Positions 30,437-38,990 of a stretch of 64,000 nucleotides of DNA are shown one piece after another. How positions within the stretch are numbered: the first letter of the stretch is position 1; every line of letters begins with the position of its first letter. The DNA lies in NCBI GenBank assembly GCA_900471515.1, contig UCFC01000010.1, positions 124,001-188,000 on the forward strand, written 5' to 3'. The position numbers and the translations under genes were made by a program. This DNA comes from Hyphomicrobiales bacterium (GTDB lineage: Bacteria > Pseudomonadota > Alphaproteobacteria > Rhizobiales > Rhizobiaceae). The notes under the pieces were generated by a model, which saw only the letters and a program-made list of their open reading frames with translations, searched no databases and had not been told where the DNA came from.

Positions 30437-30779
30437 AGCGTTTTCTCTTCTACTGGGTTCGTGTCCGGCCAATGCATTCTTGCGGAACTGGATGCGAGAA
30501 GGGGCACGAGCGTTTCGAATTGGGCATCTTCATTGCTTTTTAGCGGGAGTTTACATTCAAACTTGGATTGTTCGAAATGGCGGATAGTGGTCAATAGCGG
30601 CGGCAAAATGAACGGGCGATTAATCGGGCCGTCAGCCAGGAAAAATGGCCCCCCGGCCTCATGCGGCCACCTCTGTCGACGCCACGCGAAACGCAATCGA
30701 CCGGCCGGAGCCATCACGGCTCCGGCCGGTCGAATTTTTGTTACGGCAGTGAGTTTTGGCCGCTCAGTCGCGGGCTCTT
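30437..30779. other. Intergenic region between hmp and ndvB
   Basis: These 343 bases hold the ndvB promoter region (not resolved) and one very strong hairpin at 30697-30733, described separately. No open frame here has a ribosome site. A plus-strand transcript ending at the hairpin would run antisense to the ndvB leader; nothing else points to one. Confidence 0.5.
30697..30739. terminator. 16-bp stem terminator after hmp, T-run on plus strand
   Basis: TCGACCGGCCGGAGCC and GGCTCCGGCCGGTCGA form a perfect 16-bp stem with loop ATCAC. TTTTT follows on the plus strand (30735-30739); on the minus strand the tail is TCGATTGCGTTT. It lies 46 bases after the hmp stop, so it probably ends hmp transcription, yet the better T-run faces the other way. 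Confidence 0.75.
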
Positions 30780-31994
30780 TCAGGCCGCCAGCAACTCATC
30801 CGTCGGGCCGAAGAATTCATAGTGGATGCGATCGCTGGAAACGCCAAGCGCCCGCAGATCACCGACAACCGACCGCAGGAAGGGCTTGGGGCCGCAAATA
30901 TAGAAATTTGCCGTTTTGATCGGTGTGTTCGCCTCCAGCCACCCTCCGGTGATGAAGCCGTCCTCGTCATGCGAAAAGCCCGCCACGTCCCTGTCCGACG
31001 GATCGCTGTAGAAGGTGCTGACGGCGACGCGGCCATGGCGTTGGGCAAGGGAGCGGACATGCCTGTCCATCGCGTGCGTCGAGCTATTGAGCGCACCGTG
31101 AACGAAATGCGCTTCGACGTCAGGATAGTCGGCCGCGATCGCTTCCAGCATACTGACCATGGGTGTCAGACCGACACCGCCGGACAGCAGGATTACTTCG
31201 CTGTTCGGTTCCTCGGGCAGGAAGAAGTCTCCGGCAGGCGGAGTGACCCTCAAGATCGTCCCCACCTCGACGTGATCATGCAGGTAGCGCGACGCGCCCT
31301 TGCCGTTTTCTTCCCGCTTGACCGATATGCGGTAGAAGTCCTGGTTCGGGCCGGACGAGATGGAGTAATTCCGCTTCATCCTGATGCCGTCGGGAAGACT
31401 GAAGTCGAAGGTCAGATATTGGCCGGCGCGATGCAGGGCCACGGCTTGTCCGTCAACGGGGCGCAGGACGAAGGAAGTAACGACATCGCTTTCCTTGATT
31501 TTTTCGGCCACCCTGAATTCGCGCCAGCCATTCCAGCCGCCGGCCCGCTTTTCAAGCTCTGCCCGTATCTGTTCCTCTCTTTCGATCAGGGTATCGGCCA
31601 GAAACCAATAGGCTTCTCCCCAGGCGTCCATCAGCTCCTCGGATGCCGCGTCGCCCAGGACTTCACGAATTGCTGCCAGCAACGATTTGGCGACATAGGG
31701 ATAATGTTCCGACAGGATATGAAAACCGATGTGCTTGTGCGCGATCCGTTCGATGACGGGAACGAGGGGCGCGAGGTTGTCGATATTCTGGGCATAACCG
31801 ACAATCGCTGCCGCCAGCGCGTGAACCTGGGAGCCGTTCTCGCCGTGGTTGGCCTGATTGAAGAGTGCCTTGATATGCTCGTCTTTAAACAGCAGCCCAT
31901 ACATGGTCTTGGTAATATCGCTCGCATGGGCGGCGACCGCCGGAGCACTCTGCTTCACCAGTTCAATGGTGCGTGCCGAAAGCGGATTAGGCAT
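30780..31994 (-). CDS. hmp: Flavohemoglobin, nitric oxide dioxygenase
   Basis: A 404-residue cytoplasmic flavohemoprotein that oxidises nitric oxide to nitrate using O2 and NAD(P)H. The N-terminal globin (about 1-140) has the heme-pocket segment ERIAHKHIGFHILSEHYPYV with the proximal His. The FAD domain shows RMKRNYSISSGP and VKREENGKGASRYLHD; the NAD domain shows LLSGGVGLTPMVSMLE and YICGPKPFLRSV, ending HYEFFGP. ATG 31994 follows AAAGGAAAGAAC; the open frame extends 13 codons further. It overlaps the upstream globin-fusion gene by eight bases, which suggests translational coupling. NsrR-type sites upstream of the operon predict induction by nitric oxide. Confidence 0.96.
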   Translation of the reverse strand: MPNPLSARTIELVKQSAPAVAAHASDITKTMYGLLFKDEHIKALFNQANHGENGSQVHALAAAIVGYAQNIDNLAPLVPVIERIAHKHIGFHILSEHYPYVAKSLLAAIREVLGDAASEELMDAWGEAYWFLADTLIEREEQIRAELEKRAGGWNGWREFRVAEKIKESDVVTSFVLRPVDGQAVALHRAGQYLTFDFSLPDGIRMKRNYSISSGPNQDFYRISVKREENGKGASRYLHDHVEVGTILRVTPPAGDFFLPEEPNSEVILLSGGVGLTPMVSMLEAIAADYPDVEAHFVHGALNSSTHAMDRHVRSLAQRHGRVAVSTFYSDPSDRDVAGFSHDEDGFITGGWLEANTPIKTANFYICGPKPFLRSVVGDLRALGVSSDRIHYEFFGPTDELLAA

Positions 31995-32673
31995 GTTCTT
32001 TCCTTTCACTACTATCAACATGGAGGGGATCACGATCGAAGAATTCGATCTGAAACTGTACCGGGCCGTGAAGCTCGAGATGATGCTCCACCTCAGGCAG
32101 GATCCGGCCGATACAATCGGGGTTTAAGGGGCTCACGGTCTGCCCTGTCACCAGACGCATGCTGCCCGTCAGGACGCGGATGAGCGCCCAGGCACCGGGT
32201 TTGACCCGGTGGCTTTCGAGAAGGGCCGCTGGCACGGTCGCTTCGTCGAAGATCTTCGTCGTCCTGTACGGCTTCGGCACCGGCGCAGGCTTTTCAGCCC
32301 GCAGCTCGAGCATCTCTCCGGTCAGTGCCAGGTTCAGCCGCGAGGCAATTCGCCCCGCCTTGACCTGCATCTCCTGCGCGACCTTGAGCGGCAGCATCTC
32401 GTTCGTCGTCTCACGCCAGATCGCAAGCCAACGCTCGAACATTGCCGGCTCTATCCTGTCGGCGTGGATCAGGTGCATGGCGACGGGATTGCCCTTGTAT
32501 TTGCCCGATGTCAGCATCAGCGATGACCAGAATTCGGTCAGTCGCTGCAAGTGCTCCGGCCAATCGGAGACCACGGCGAAAACCGGGCCGAGCATCGGAT
32601 CGCGCCGAACCCTCTCGTAAAATCGCTCCAGCAGGGGGAGGATCTGTTCCTCTTCCAACCTCGTCGCATCCAT
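31987..32673 (-). CDS. Group III truncated hemoglobin fused to a DUF1971 (YeaR/TehB-like) domain
   Basis: A 228-residue two-domain protein. Residues 1-125 are a group III truncated globin: LERFYERVRRDPMLGPVF at the N-terminus and the proximal-His region NPVAMHLIHADRI (probably H67) followed by FERWLAIWRET. Residues 136-217 match the small cupin-like DUF1971 domain found in YeaR and at the N-terminus of some TehB proteins: YRTTKIFDEATVPAALLESH then RVKPGAWALIRVLTGSMRLV, and PEVEHHLEL. In enterobacteria yeaR is a nitrate- and nitric-oxide-induced, NsrR-controlled gene, so the fusion fits the nitrosative-stress setting. It is the first gene of the operon with hmp. Confidence 0.85.
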   Translation of the reverse strand: MDATRLEEEQILPLLERFYERVRRDPMLGPVFAVVSDWPEHLQRLTEFWSSLMLTSGKYKGNPVAMHLIHADRIEPAMFERWLAIWRETTNEMLPLKVAQEMQVKAGRIASRLNLALTGEMLELRAEKPAPVPKPYRTTKIFDEATVPAALLESHRVKPGAWALIRVLTGSMRLVTGQTVSPLNPDCIGRILPEVEHHLELHGPVQFQIEFFDRDPLHVDSSERKEHA

Positions 32674-32689
32674 CGCATCGCTCCATAAT

Positions 32690-32708
32690 CATGCATCTGG
32701 GATGCATG
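32690..32708. promoter_or_regulatory. NsrR-like operator 1
   Basis: CATGCATC-TGG-GATGCATG is a perfect 8-bp inverted repeat with a 3-bp centre, 17 bases upstream of the globin-fusion start codon. The GATGCAT half-sites resemble the NsrR consensus (AAGATGCNTTT halves). A site so close to the gene start could block its transcription. Confidence 0.6.
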
Positions 32709-32724
32709 TATACGTAGCCAGAAA

Positions 32725-32748
32725 AAGATGCTATCGAAATGCATGATT
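32725..32748. promoter_or_regulatory. NsrR-like operator 2
   Basis: AAGATGCTATC-G-AAATGCATGAT is an 11-1-11 imperfect dyad closely resembling the known NsrR consensus. It lies 28 bases upstream of the nsrR start on the plus strand, so it may serve autoregulation and, together with site 1, the divergent operon. Confidence 0.6.
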
Positions 32749-32776
32749 TCTCTTTGGGCGTTTTGACGCAGGTGCC

Positions 32777-33196
32777 ATGAAGCTTACACGGTACACCGAC
32801 TATGCGATCCGCGTGATGATTTACCTCGGCTCACACGAGGGAGAAATCCGCTCGATCAAGGAGGTCGCCGACGCCTACGCCATCTCCCAGAACCATCTGA
32901 TGAAGGTGGTTCAGGATCTGGCGAAAGCCGGTTTCGTGGAATCGATCCGGGGCAGGCACGGCGGCATTCGGCTTGGCCGCCCGGCCGCCGCTACCAACCT
33001 CGGCAAGCTGCTGCGGCATACGGAAGGCCTCGACGACATTCTCGAATGCTCCTCCTGTGCCATCAGGGGCGGCTGCGGCATGCCGCCTATCCTGCGAGAG
33101 GCGACCGAGGCTTTTGTCGGCGTCTTCGATCGCTACAGCGTCGCCGATATCATAGAACGGAAAGACGTGCTGAAGGCGTTCTTTGCCGCCGCATGA
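32777..33196 (+). CDS. nsrR: Nitric-oxide-sensing Rrf2-family repressor NsrR
   Basis: A 139-residue Rrf2-family regulator. The winged helix starts MKLTRYTDYAIRVMIYLG and includes VADAYAISQNHLMKVVQDL and GRHGGIRLGRP. The Fe-S cluster ligands are C91, C94 and C100 in ECSSCAIRGGCGM, the NsrR pattern. NsrR represses nitric-oxide defence genes until NO damages its cluster. The gene is divergent from the globin-fusion/hmp operon, 103 bases away, with two dyads in between. AGGTG lies just upstream of ATG 32777. Gene order, cysteines and sites all agree. Confidence 0.93.
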   Translation: MKLTRYTDYAIRVMIYLGSHEGEIRSIKEVADAYAISQNHLMKVVQDLAKAGFVESIRGRHGGIRLGRPAAATNLGKLLRHTEGLDDILECSSCAIRGGCGMPPILREATEAFVGVFDRYSVADIIERKDVLKAFFAAA

Positions 33197-33221
33197 CTGA
33201 CGGCCGTCCGCCCCCTGCCCT

Positions 33222-34241
33222 TCAGGTACTTCCGCGCATTTCGACATGCGGTTCGATCAGCAGGTGCCGGGCCTCCTCGCGACCATCGATCCTGCCGAGC
33301 AATACCTCGGCTGCGGTTCTGCCCAGGCCGGCGGCGTTCTGGTCCACGCTCGTCAGGCCGACGAGCGGTATGGCCGCCATGGGCGAATTGTCGTAGCCGA
33401 TAATCGCAAGATCTTCCGGCACCCGCACGCCGCTCATGCGCGCAGCATTGATGAGCGGAACGGCATCGAGATCCGACCAGACGAAGACAGCGCGGGGGCG
33501 ATCCTTCAAAGCCAGGAAATCATTGATTGCGGGCCGGCGATCCACGCCGACGGGCGGCAGGCGGATGATGCGGCCCTCCAGGCCGGCGGCCTTCGTGGCC
33601 GCCAGATAACCTTTCTCGCGCTGGAGCGCGACGACGGTCTGCGGTGAATCGCCAAGCTCATAACCGAGCATCGCGATGGACTCGTAACCGGATCGCAATG
33701 CCGCCTCCACCGCCAGAGCGGCTCCCCTGCGGTCATCGGAATTGACCGTGTCGTAGGTCTGAGCGTGCGGTTCGTGATGGGCAATGACGACGATCGGGAT
33801 CTGACGCGCGTAACGCTCCAGCACCCTGCCCGATATCCTGGGAGCGATGATCAGCACACCGTCCATGCGATTATCAATCATCGATTCGATCATCGACGCC
33901 TCGATCGGGCTCGTGGAACGGCCGATGCCGATCAGCGCCTTGAAGCCGCTCTCCGCCAGCGTGGCGTTCGCCTCCTCGATGACGCCGGCCAGGAACGGGT
34001 TCGACAATTCGATGACGAGGACGCCGACCGTCTGCGTGCGGCCACGCATGGCGCGCGCGGCCACGGAAGGCCGGTAATTCAGCTTCTCAATCGAGGTCTC
34101 GACCTTCGTTCGCAAGACGTCGCTGACGCCGTAGGCATTGCGCAGAACCTTCGATACCGCAGCGACGGAGACGCCGGCATCCTGAGCCACGTCACGGATC
34201 GTGATCCTGTCTCTCGTCGCGTTAACGGCCTGATTTTTCAT
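33222..34241 (-). CDS. LacI-family transcriptional regulator
   Basis: A 339-residue repressor. The N-terminal LacI helix-turn-helix is ITIRDVAQDAGVSVAAVSKV (about 14-33) followed by the hinge-helix NYRPSVAARAM; the rest is a periplasmic-binding-protein-like sensor domain ending in a dimer region (GYDNSPMAAIPLVGLTSVDQ). ATG 34241 has GAGG ten bases upstream; GTG 34262 is in frame but worse placed. It is divergent from the alpha-L-rhamnosidase and its sugar importer, which it most likely controls. The inducer is probably a rhamnose-containing sugar, by context only. Confidence 0.93.
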   Translation of the reverse strand: MKNQAVNATRDRITIRDVAQDAGVSVAAVSKVLRNAYGVSDVLRTKVETSIEKLNYRPSVAARAMRGRTQTVGVLVIELSNPFLAGVIEEANATLAESGFKALIGIGRSTSPIEASMIESMIDNRMDGVLIIAPRISGRVLERYARQIPIVVIAHHEPHAQTYDTVNSDDRRGAALAVEAALRSGYESIAMLGYELGDSPQTVVALQREKGYLAATKAAGLEGRIIRLPPVGVDRRPAINDFLALKDRPRAVFVWSDLDAVPLINAARMSGVRVPEDLAIIGYDNSPMAAIPLVGLTSVDQNAAGLGRTAAEVLLGRIDGREEARHLLIEPHVEMRGST

Positions 34242-34381
34242 TCCAAATTGCCTCACTCTCACGTGTCCCGAAAATTATAGGCACAAAAGCTCTTGCGCGG
34301 CAATCGATAGTGTAGAATGATATACATAGAACGATACACACGAGCGATCGCCGGAGGAATTGGCGGTTGGGGAGGTTCTGA

Positions 34382-36715
34382 ATGAAGACTGTTTCGGCCC
34401 AGGGCATCACTGGGGAGGACGGCCTTGCCGGTTCTGCTTTCCAGTTTACAGCGTCGATGATCGGCCCGTCCTGCGACGGTGGCCAGGCAACACCAGGCAC
34501 GTTCGTTTCGCGGGAGTTCACGCTGGAGGCCGTTCCCGCCGAAGCAACGCTGCGTATCTCGGCCCTCGGCCTCTATCGTGCCTTCCTCAACGGAAAGCGC
34601 GTGGGCAACGATCTTCTGACACCCGGCTGGACCTGCTACGACGACCGGATCGCCTATCAGACCTACGATGTCGCAAAACTCCTGCAACCCGGCAGCAACC
34701 GCATCGAGATCTGGCTGGGTGACGGCTGGTATCGCAGCCAGCTGATGTGGGCCGCCAATCCGATCGTCAATTGCTGGGGCGAGCGGACGGCGGCCATCGC
34801 CGAATTGCACGCCGGCGGCGAGCTGCTGCTGAAGACGGACGGCAGCTGGAAAAGCGGCTTCACTCCCGTCCTGCGCAACGGCATCTATTACGGCGAGGAT
34901 TATGACGCCCGCATCCGCCCGCAGGACAGTCACGGTATCGATGTGCTCCCGTTCGACAGGGCTCTGCTGGTTCCGCACGAGACCGGCGCGGTCAAGGAAC
35001 TGGACGCTCTCTCGCCGACCGAAAGCTGGACCGAGGCGGATGGCCGAACCGTCTATGATTTCGGACAGAATGCCGGCGCCTATATAAGGCTGCGCCTCAA
35101 GGGCGCTGCCGGCGCGCAGGTGCGCGTCGAGCATTCCGAAGTGCTCGGCCCCGAGCGCTTCTTCGACAACCGCAACTATCGCAGCGCGCGCGCCGAACTG
35201 ATCTATACGCTTTCGGGGCAAGGCGAAGAGGAATACGCGCCGCTCTTCACCTTCATGGGTTTCCGCTTTGCGCGTGTTACCATTACCGGACAGGCCGAGC
35301 TTGTCGCGATTGCCATGGTGCCTGTTACTTCGGTGCCGACACGCGCCGGCGGCTTCACGTCGGGCATCGCCGCCGTCAACAGGCTCGTCGACAACACGAT
35401 CTGGTCGCAACGCTCCAATTTCATTGAAGTGCCGACCGATTGCCCGCAGCGCGACGAACGCCTCGGCTGGACGGGCGATGCCCAGGTATTTGCCGGTACG
35501 GCCTGCTGGCTCGCAGACAGCCACACCTTCCTCAGGAAATATCTCCGCGACGTGATCCACGATCAGCGTGCCAATGGCGCGGTTTCGCATTTTTCGCCGG
35601 ACCCGACGCGACTGCACCCGATCGACGGCCGCGGCGAGTGGGCAGGATCGACCGGCTGGGGCGACGCAATCGTCATCATTCCCTGGCAGCTCTACCTGCA
35701 TTACGGCGACAGCGCGGCGCTGGAGGAGTGCTTTCCCGCGATGCTTCGCTGGCTCGACTATCTCTGGGGCATCTCGAACGGACCGATCATCCGGCCGCCC
35801 GCCCTCTGGGGCGCGCACGGCTTCACCTTCGGCGACTGGCTGCAGCCGGTCGGAGACAACAGAAAGCCGCGCCCGACCGTGGCAGACGATTGCGCAGCCA
35901 CCCTCTATCACTTTATCTCGACGCAGCTCACGGCAAGGATCGCCCGTATCCTCGGCGAAACCGTTGAAGCCGCGCGGCTCGAAAAACGTGCGGAAGAGAT
36001 CAGGGCGGCGTTCAAGCACGAATTCTTTTCACCCTCCGGCCGCATTGCCCATAACGACCAGACTTCATGGGCTCTCGCATTCCTCTACGGCCTTGTTCCG
36101 CCCGAATACGAAGAGGCCGCCAGAGGTTATTTCCGTCGGGTGGCGGAGGAGACCGAGGGCGTCATCGGTACGGGTTTCATCGGCACCCCTGCCCTGCTGC
36201 CAGCCTTGACCCGGCTCGGCATGCTGGACCTTGCCGAGAAGATGTTCCTCAACCGGAAGGTCCCCGGCTGGCTCTATCAGGTCGAACGCGGTGCGACATC
36301 GATATGGGAACGATGGGATGCGCTTGCCGAAGACGGGACGATCTACGATCCCGACATGAACAGCTATAATCATTATGCCTACGGCGCCGTGTGCCAGTGG
36401 CTCTTTGAGGACGTTGCGGGCATCAAGCCGCGGGAAGACAAGCCCGGTTTCGAGGAAGTGAGCTTCGATCCCGCGATCCTGCCCGCGCTCTCGCCGGTTT
36501 CGGCCTGGCACGACACGCGTTTTGGCCGCATCGAAGCGGGATGGACCCTGGAGGAGGGAACCGTCACATGCCGCCTTGTGCTGCCGCTGGGCGTAACGGC
36601 GCGCCTGCAGGCCAGGGGCGATCGCAAGTCGCTGAAGGCAGACGGCATTCCGGTCGAGCAAGGTGAGGAGACGAAGCTCGAAGCAGGAGAACACACGATT
36701 ACGTTTTCCATCTGA
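34382..36715 (+). CDS. Alpha-L-rhamnosidase (GH78)
   Basis: A 777-residue glycoside hydrolase of family 78, which releases terminal L-rhamnose from plant glycosides and polysaccharides. The family block CPQRDERLGWTGDAQ (about 353-367) carries the catalytic acid Asp. Upstream beta-sandwich domains (about 1-280) include ISALGLYRAFLNGKRVGND and TPGWTCYDDRIAYQTYDV, typical of GH78. The (alpha/alpha)6 barrel ends in a C-terminal sandwich with EAGEHTITFSI. There is no signal peptide, so it should act in the cytoplasm on imported rhamnosides. GGGGAGG precedes ATG 34382. It heads the operon with the ABC importer at 36790-40795. Confidence 0.93.
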   Translation: MKTVSAQGITGEDGLAGSAFQFTASMIGPSCDGGQATPGTFVSREFTLEAVPAEATLRISALGLYRAFLNGKRVGNDLLTPGWTCYDDRIAYQTYDVAKLLQPGSNRIEIWLGDGWYRSQLMWAANPIVNCWGERTAAIAELHAGGELLLKTDGSWKSGFTPVLRNGIYYGEDYDARIRPQDSHGIDVLPFDRALLVPHETGAVKELDALSPTESWTEADGRTVYDFGQNAGAYIRLRLKGAAGAQVRVEHSEVLGPERFFDNRNYRSARAELIYTLSGQGEEEYAPLFTFMGFRFARVTITGQAELVAIAMVPVTSVPTRAGGFTSGIAAVNRLVDNTIWSQRSNFIEVPTDCPQRDERLGWTGDAQVFAGTACWLADSHTFLRKYLRDVIHDQRANGAVSHFSPDPTRLHPIDGRGEWAGSTGWGDAIVIIPWQLYLHYGDSAALEECFPAMLRWLDYLWGISNGPIIRPPALWGAHGFTFGDWLQPVGDNRKPRPTVADDCAATLYHFISTQLTARIARILGETVEAARLEKRAEEIRAAFKHEFFSPSGRIAHNDQTSWALAFLYGLVPPEYEEAARGYFRRVAEETEGVIGTGFIGTPALLPALTRLGMLDLAEKMFLNRKVPGWLYQVERGATSIWERWDALAEDGTIYDPDMNSYNHYAYGAVCQWLFEDVAGIKPREDKPGFEEVSFDPAILPALSPVSAWHDTRFGRIEAGWTLEEGTVTCRLVLPLGVTARLQARGDRKSLKADGIPVEQGEETKLEAGEHTITFSI

Positions 36716-36789
36716 TGCGGCGCTCGCGGGTCTTTGATCCGCGAACAGCCAGCCCAACGCATTCCGGTCTTCAAGAGGAGGAAGTGACT

Positions 36790-38064
36790 ATGCGAATGAC
36801 GAAGTGCAGCATCCTTGCAGCCAGCATCATGGCTCTTGCCGCTGGAGTGGCACATGCGGATGTGACCCTCAGCGTCCTGATCGATACCAATCCGGAGACG
36901 ATTGCCTCGTTCGATGCGGTTTCCAAAGCCTACATGGAAAAGCATCCGGACGTTACGTTCGATGTCGAGCAGCGCGCCGGTGGGTCCGAGGGTGACAATA
37001 TCGTCAAGACCCGGCTCGCCACGGGCGAAATGGCCGATATCTTCCTGTATAACGGCGGCTCCCTCTTCCAGGCTTTGAAGCCGCAGGAAACGATCGCAGA
37101 TCTTTCCGATCTTCCGTCGGAAGCCGGCATTCTCGACAGTTTCAAAAAGGTCGTCACCAGCCCGGACGGCCATGTCCGCGGCCTTCCTTTCGGTCCCGCC
37201 ATGGGCGGCGGCATCTTTTACAACAGAAAGATCTACGCCGATCTCGGGCTCACACCGCCGAAGACCTGGGCGGAGTTCATGAGCAACAACGAGAAGATCA
37301 AGGCGGCCGGCAAGGTGGCCGTGGCGCAGACCTATGGCACGACCTGGACTTCGCAGCTCTTCGTGCTTGCCGACTTCTATAACGTTCAAGCCGAGGTTCC
37401 GAACTTCGCGAGCGACTACACCGCCAACAAGATCAAATATGCCAATACGCCTGCCGCGCTACGCGGCTTCGAACATCTTGAAGAGGTAGCGAAAGGCGGT
37501 TTCCTCAACGCGGACTTCGGCGCGGCGACCTTTGACGACGGTATGCGGATGGTGGCCACCGGCGAGGCCGCGCACTATCCGAACCTCACCTTCGGCATCG
37601 GCAACGTTCAGCAGAACTTTCCGGACAAGCTGAAAGATCTGGGCTTCTTCGCCCAACCCGGCGTGGATGCCGCCAAGAACGGCCTGACGGTCTGGATGCC
37701 CTCCGCACTCTATGCTTCCGCAAAGTCCGAAAACCTCGAAGAGGCCAAGAAATTCCTTGATTTCGTCGGCTCCAAGGAAGCCTGCGATCTGATGGCGAAG
37801 GCCGTCCCGTCAGGTCCCTATCTCGTCAAGGGATGCGAACTTCCGAAGGACGTTCCGCCGGTCGTTTCCGACATGCTGCCCTATTTCAATACCGACGGGC
37901 ATAACGGTCCCGCCCTCGAATTCCTCTCGCCCGTCAAGGGACCGGCGCTCGAGCAGATCACGGTCGAGGTCGGGACCGGCATCCGTTCGGCCAAGGATGC
38001 CGCCGCCCTCTACGATCAGGATGTCGAGAAGCAGGCCAAGCAGCTCGGCCTGCCGAACTGGTAA
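36790..38064 (+). CDS. Sugar ABC transporter substrate-binding protein (family 1)
   Basis: A 424-residue periplasmic family 1 binding protein. The signal peptide (KCSILAASIMALAAGVAHAD) is cleaved near residue 23. The mature protein begins VTLSVLIDTNPETIASFDAV and includes GGIFYNRKIYADLGLTPPKT, the standard hinge-region segment. ATG 36790 follows GAGGAGGAAG. Family 1 proteins bind oligosaccharides and glycosides; with the rhamnosidase next door, a rhamnoside is the likely ligand. A hairpin follows the stop. Confidence 0.94.
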   Translation: MRMTKCSILAASIMALAAGVAHADVTLSVLIDTNPETIASFDAVSKAYMEKHPDVTFDVEQRAGGSEGDNIVKTRLATGEMADIFLYNGGSLFQALKPQETIADLSDLPSEAGILDSFKKVVTSPDGHVRGLPFGPAMGGGIFYNRKIYADLGLTPPKTWAEFMSNNEKIKAAGKVAVAQTYGTTWTSQLFVLADFYNVQAEVPNFASDYTANKIKYANTPAALRGFEHLEEVAKGGFLNADFGAATFDDGMRMVATGEAAHYPNLTFGIGNVQQNFPDKLKDLGFFAQPGVDAAKNGLTVWMPSALYASAKSENLEEAKKFLDFVGSKEACDLMAKAVPSGPYLVKGCELPKDVPPVVSDMLPYFNTDGHNGPALEFLSPVKGPALEQITVEVGTGIRSAKDAAALYDQDVEKQAKQLGLPNW

Positions 38065-38076
38065 CCTTCCAGCCGA

Positions 38077-38109
38077 TCCCCCATCCGGCCCGCCAGCCTT
38101 GATGGGGGA
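38077..38109 (+). terminator. Intercistronic hairpin after binding-protein gene
   Basis: TCCCCCATC (38077-38085) pairs perfectly with GATGGGGGA (38101-38109). It separates the binding-protein gene from the permease genes and lacks a T-run, so it more likely protects the upstream mRNA than fully terminates. Confidence 0.5.
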
Positions 38110-38126
38110 CGCTTCACGGTGTCCGT

Positions 38127-38990
38127 ATGAGAACACGCAAGTCACCCTATCCCTACTGGTTCGTCCTGCCGGCGGCGGTGATATTCACCGTCCTCTTCCT
38201 GGCGCCGACGGTCGCCTCCTTCTGGTTCAGCCTCACGCGCTGGGACCTGTTCACCACCCAGTTCATCGGCCTGGAAAACTACCGGCAGTTCTTCCGCGAA
38301 CCCTTTCTCATCCAGGGACTGGTGAATACGATCATCTATGCCGTCCTGACCTCGGGCACGAAAACCGTCCTCGGCCTGCTGCTCGCCGTATTGCTGACCT
38401 CGGGCCTCTGGGGCCAGGGCCTGTTGCGCACCGTGATCTTCTTTCCGGTTCTCGTCTCGACGATCGGCGTCGGCATCACCTTTTCGGTGCTCATGCATCC
38501 GACACGCGGATTGATCAACGTGGCGCTCGCCGCCATCGGCATTCACGGCCCCGGCTGGCTGACCGACCCGGCGCTTGCACTTTATTCCATCGTTTTCGTC
38601 GATCTCTGGAAGGGCATCGGCCTTGCGACCGTGATCTATATCGCCGGCCTCGCGTCAATCAGCCCTGACTATTACGAGGCCGCCCGCATTGACGGCGCGA
38701 CCCGCACGCAGATGTTCTTCCGTGTCACGGTCCCGCTGGTTAGGCCCGCGACGGTGACGGTCGTCACACTCTCGCTGATCGGCGGGCTTAGAAGCTTCGA
38801 CCTGATCTGGGCAATGACGCGCGGCGGCCCAGGCTTTTCGTCGGACGTGCTCGCAAGCGTCATCTACAAGCAGTATCAGGCGGGTTTCTACGGCCTGTCG
38901 ACAGCCGGCAACGTGATCCTTTTCCTGCTGATCGGCCTCATCGTTCTGCCATTGACGGCCTGGTTCAACCGCAAGGAGGTGGACCTATGA
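38127..38990 (+). CDS. Sugar ABC transporter permease (MalF/UgpA type)
   Basis: A 287-residue inner-membrane permease with six predicted helices (first VLPAAVIFTVLFLAPTVASF). The ATPase-docking EAA loop is YYEAARIDGATRTQMFFRVTVP. It shares four bases (ATGA) with the next permease gene, indicating coupling. It forms a heterodimeric channel with that protein for the sugar importer. Confidence 0.94.
   Translation: MRTRKSPYPYWFVLPAAVIFTVLFLAPTVASFWFSLTRWDLFTTQFIGLENYRQFFREPFLIQGLVNTIIYAVLTSGTKTVLGLLLAVLLTSGLWGQGLLRTVIFFPVLVSTIGVGITFSVLMHPTRGLINVALAAIGIHGPGWLTDPALALYSIVFVDLWKGIGLATVIYIAGLASISPDYYEAARIDGATRTQMFFRVTVPLVRPATVTVVTLSLIGGLRSFDLIWAMTRGGPGFSSDVLASVIYKQYQAGFYGLSTAGNVILFLLIGLIVLPLTAWFNRKEVDL

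Noticed and set aside
34259..36019. A 586-codon minus-strand frame
   Set aside because: Antisense to the alpha-L-rhamnosidase, which has conserved GH78 blocks.
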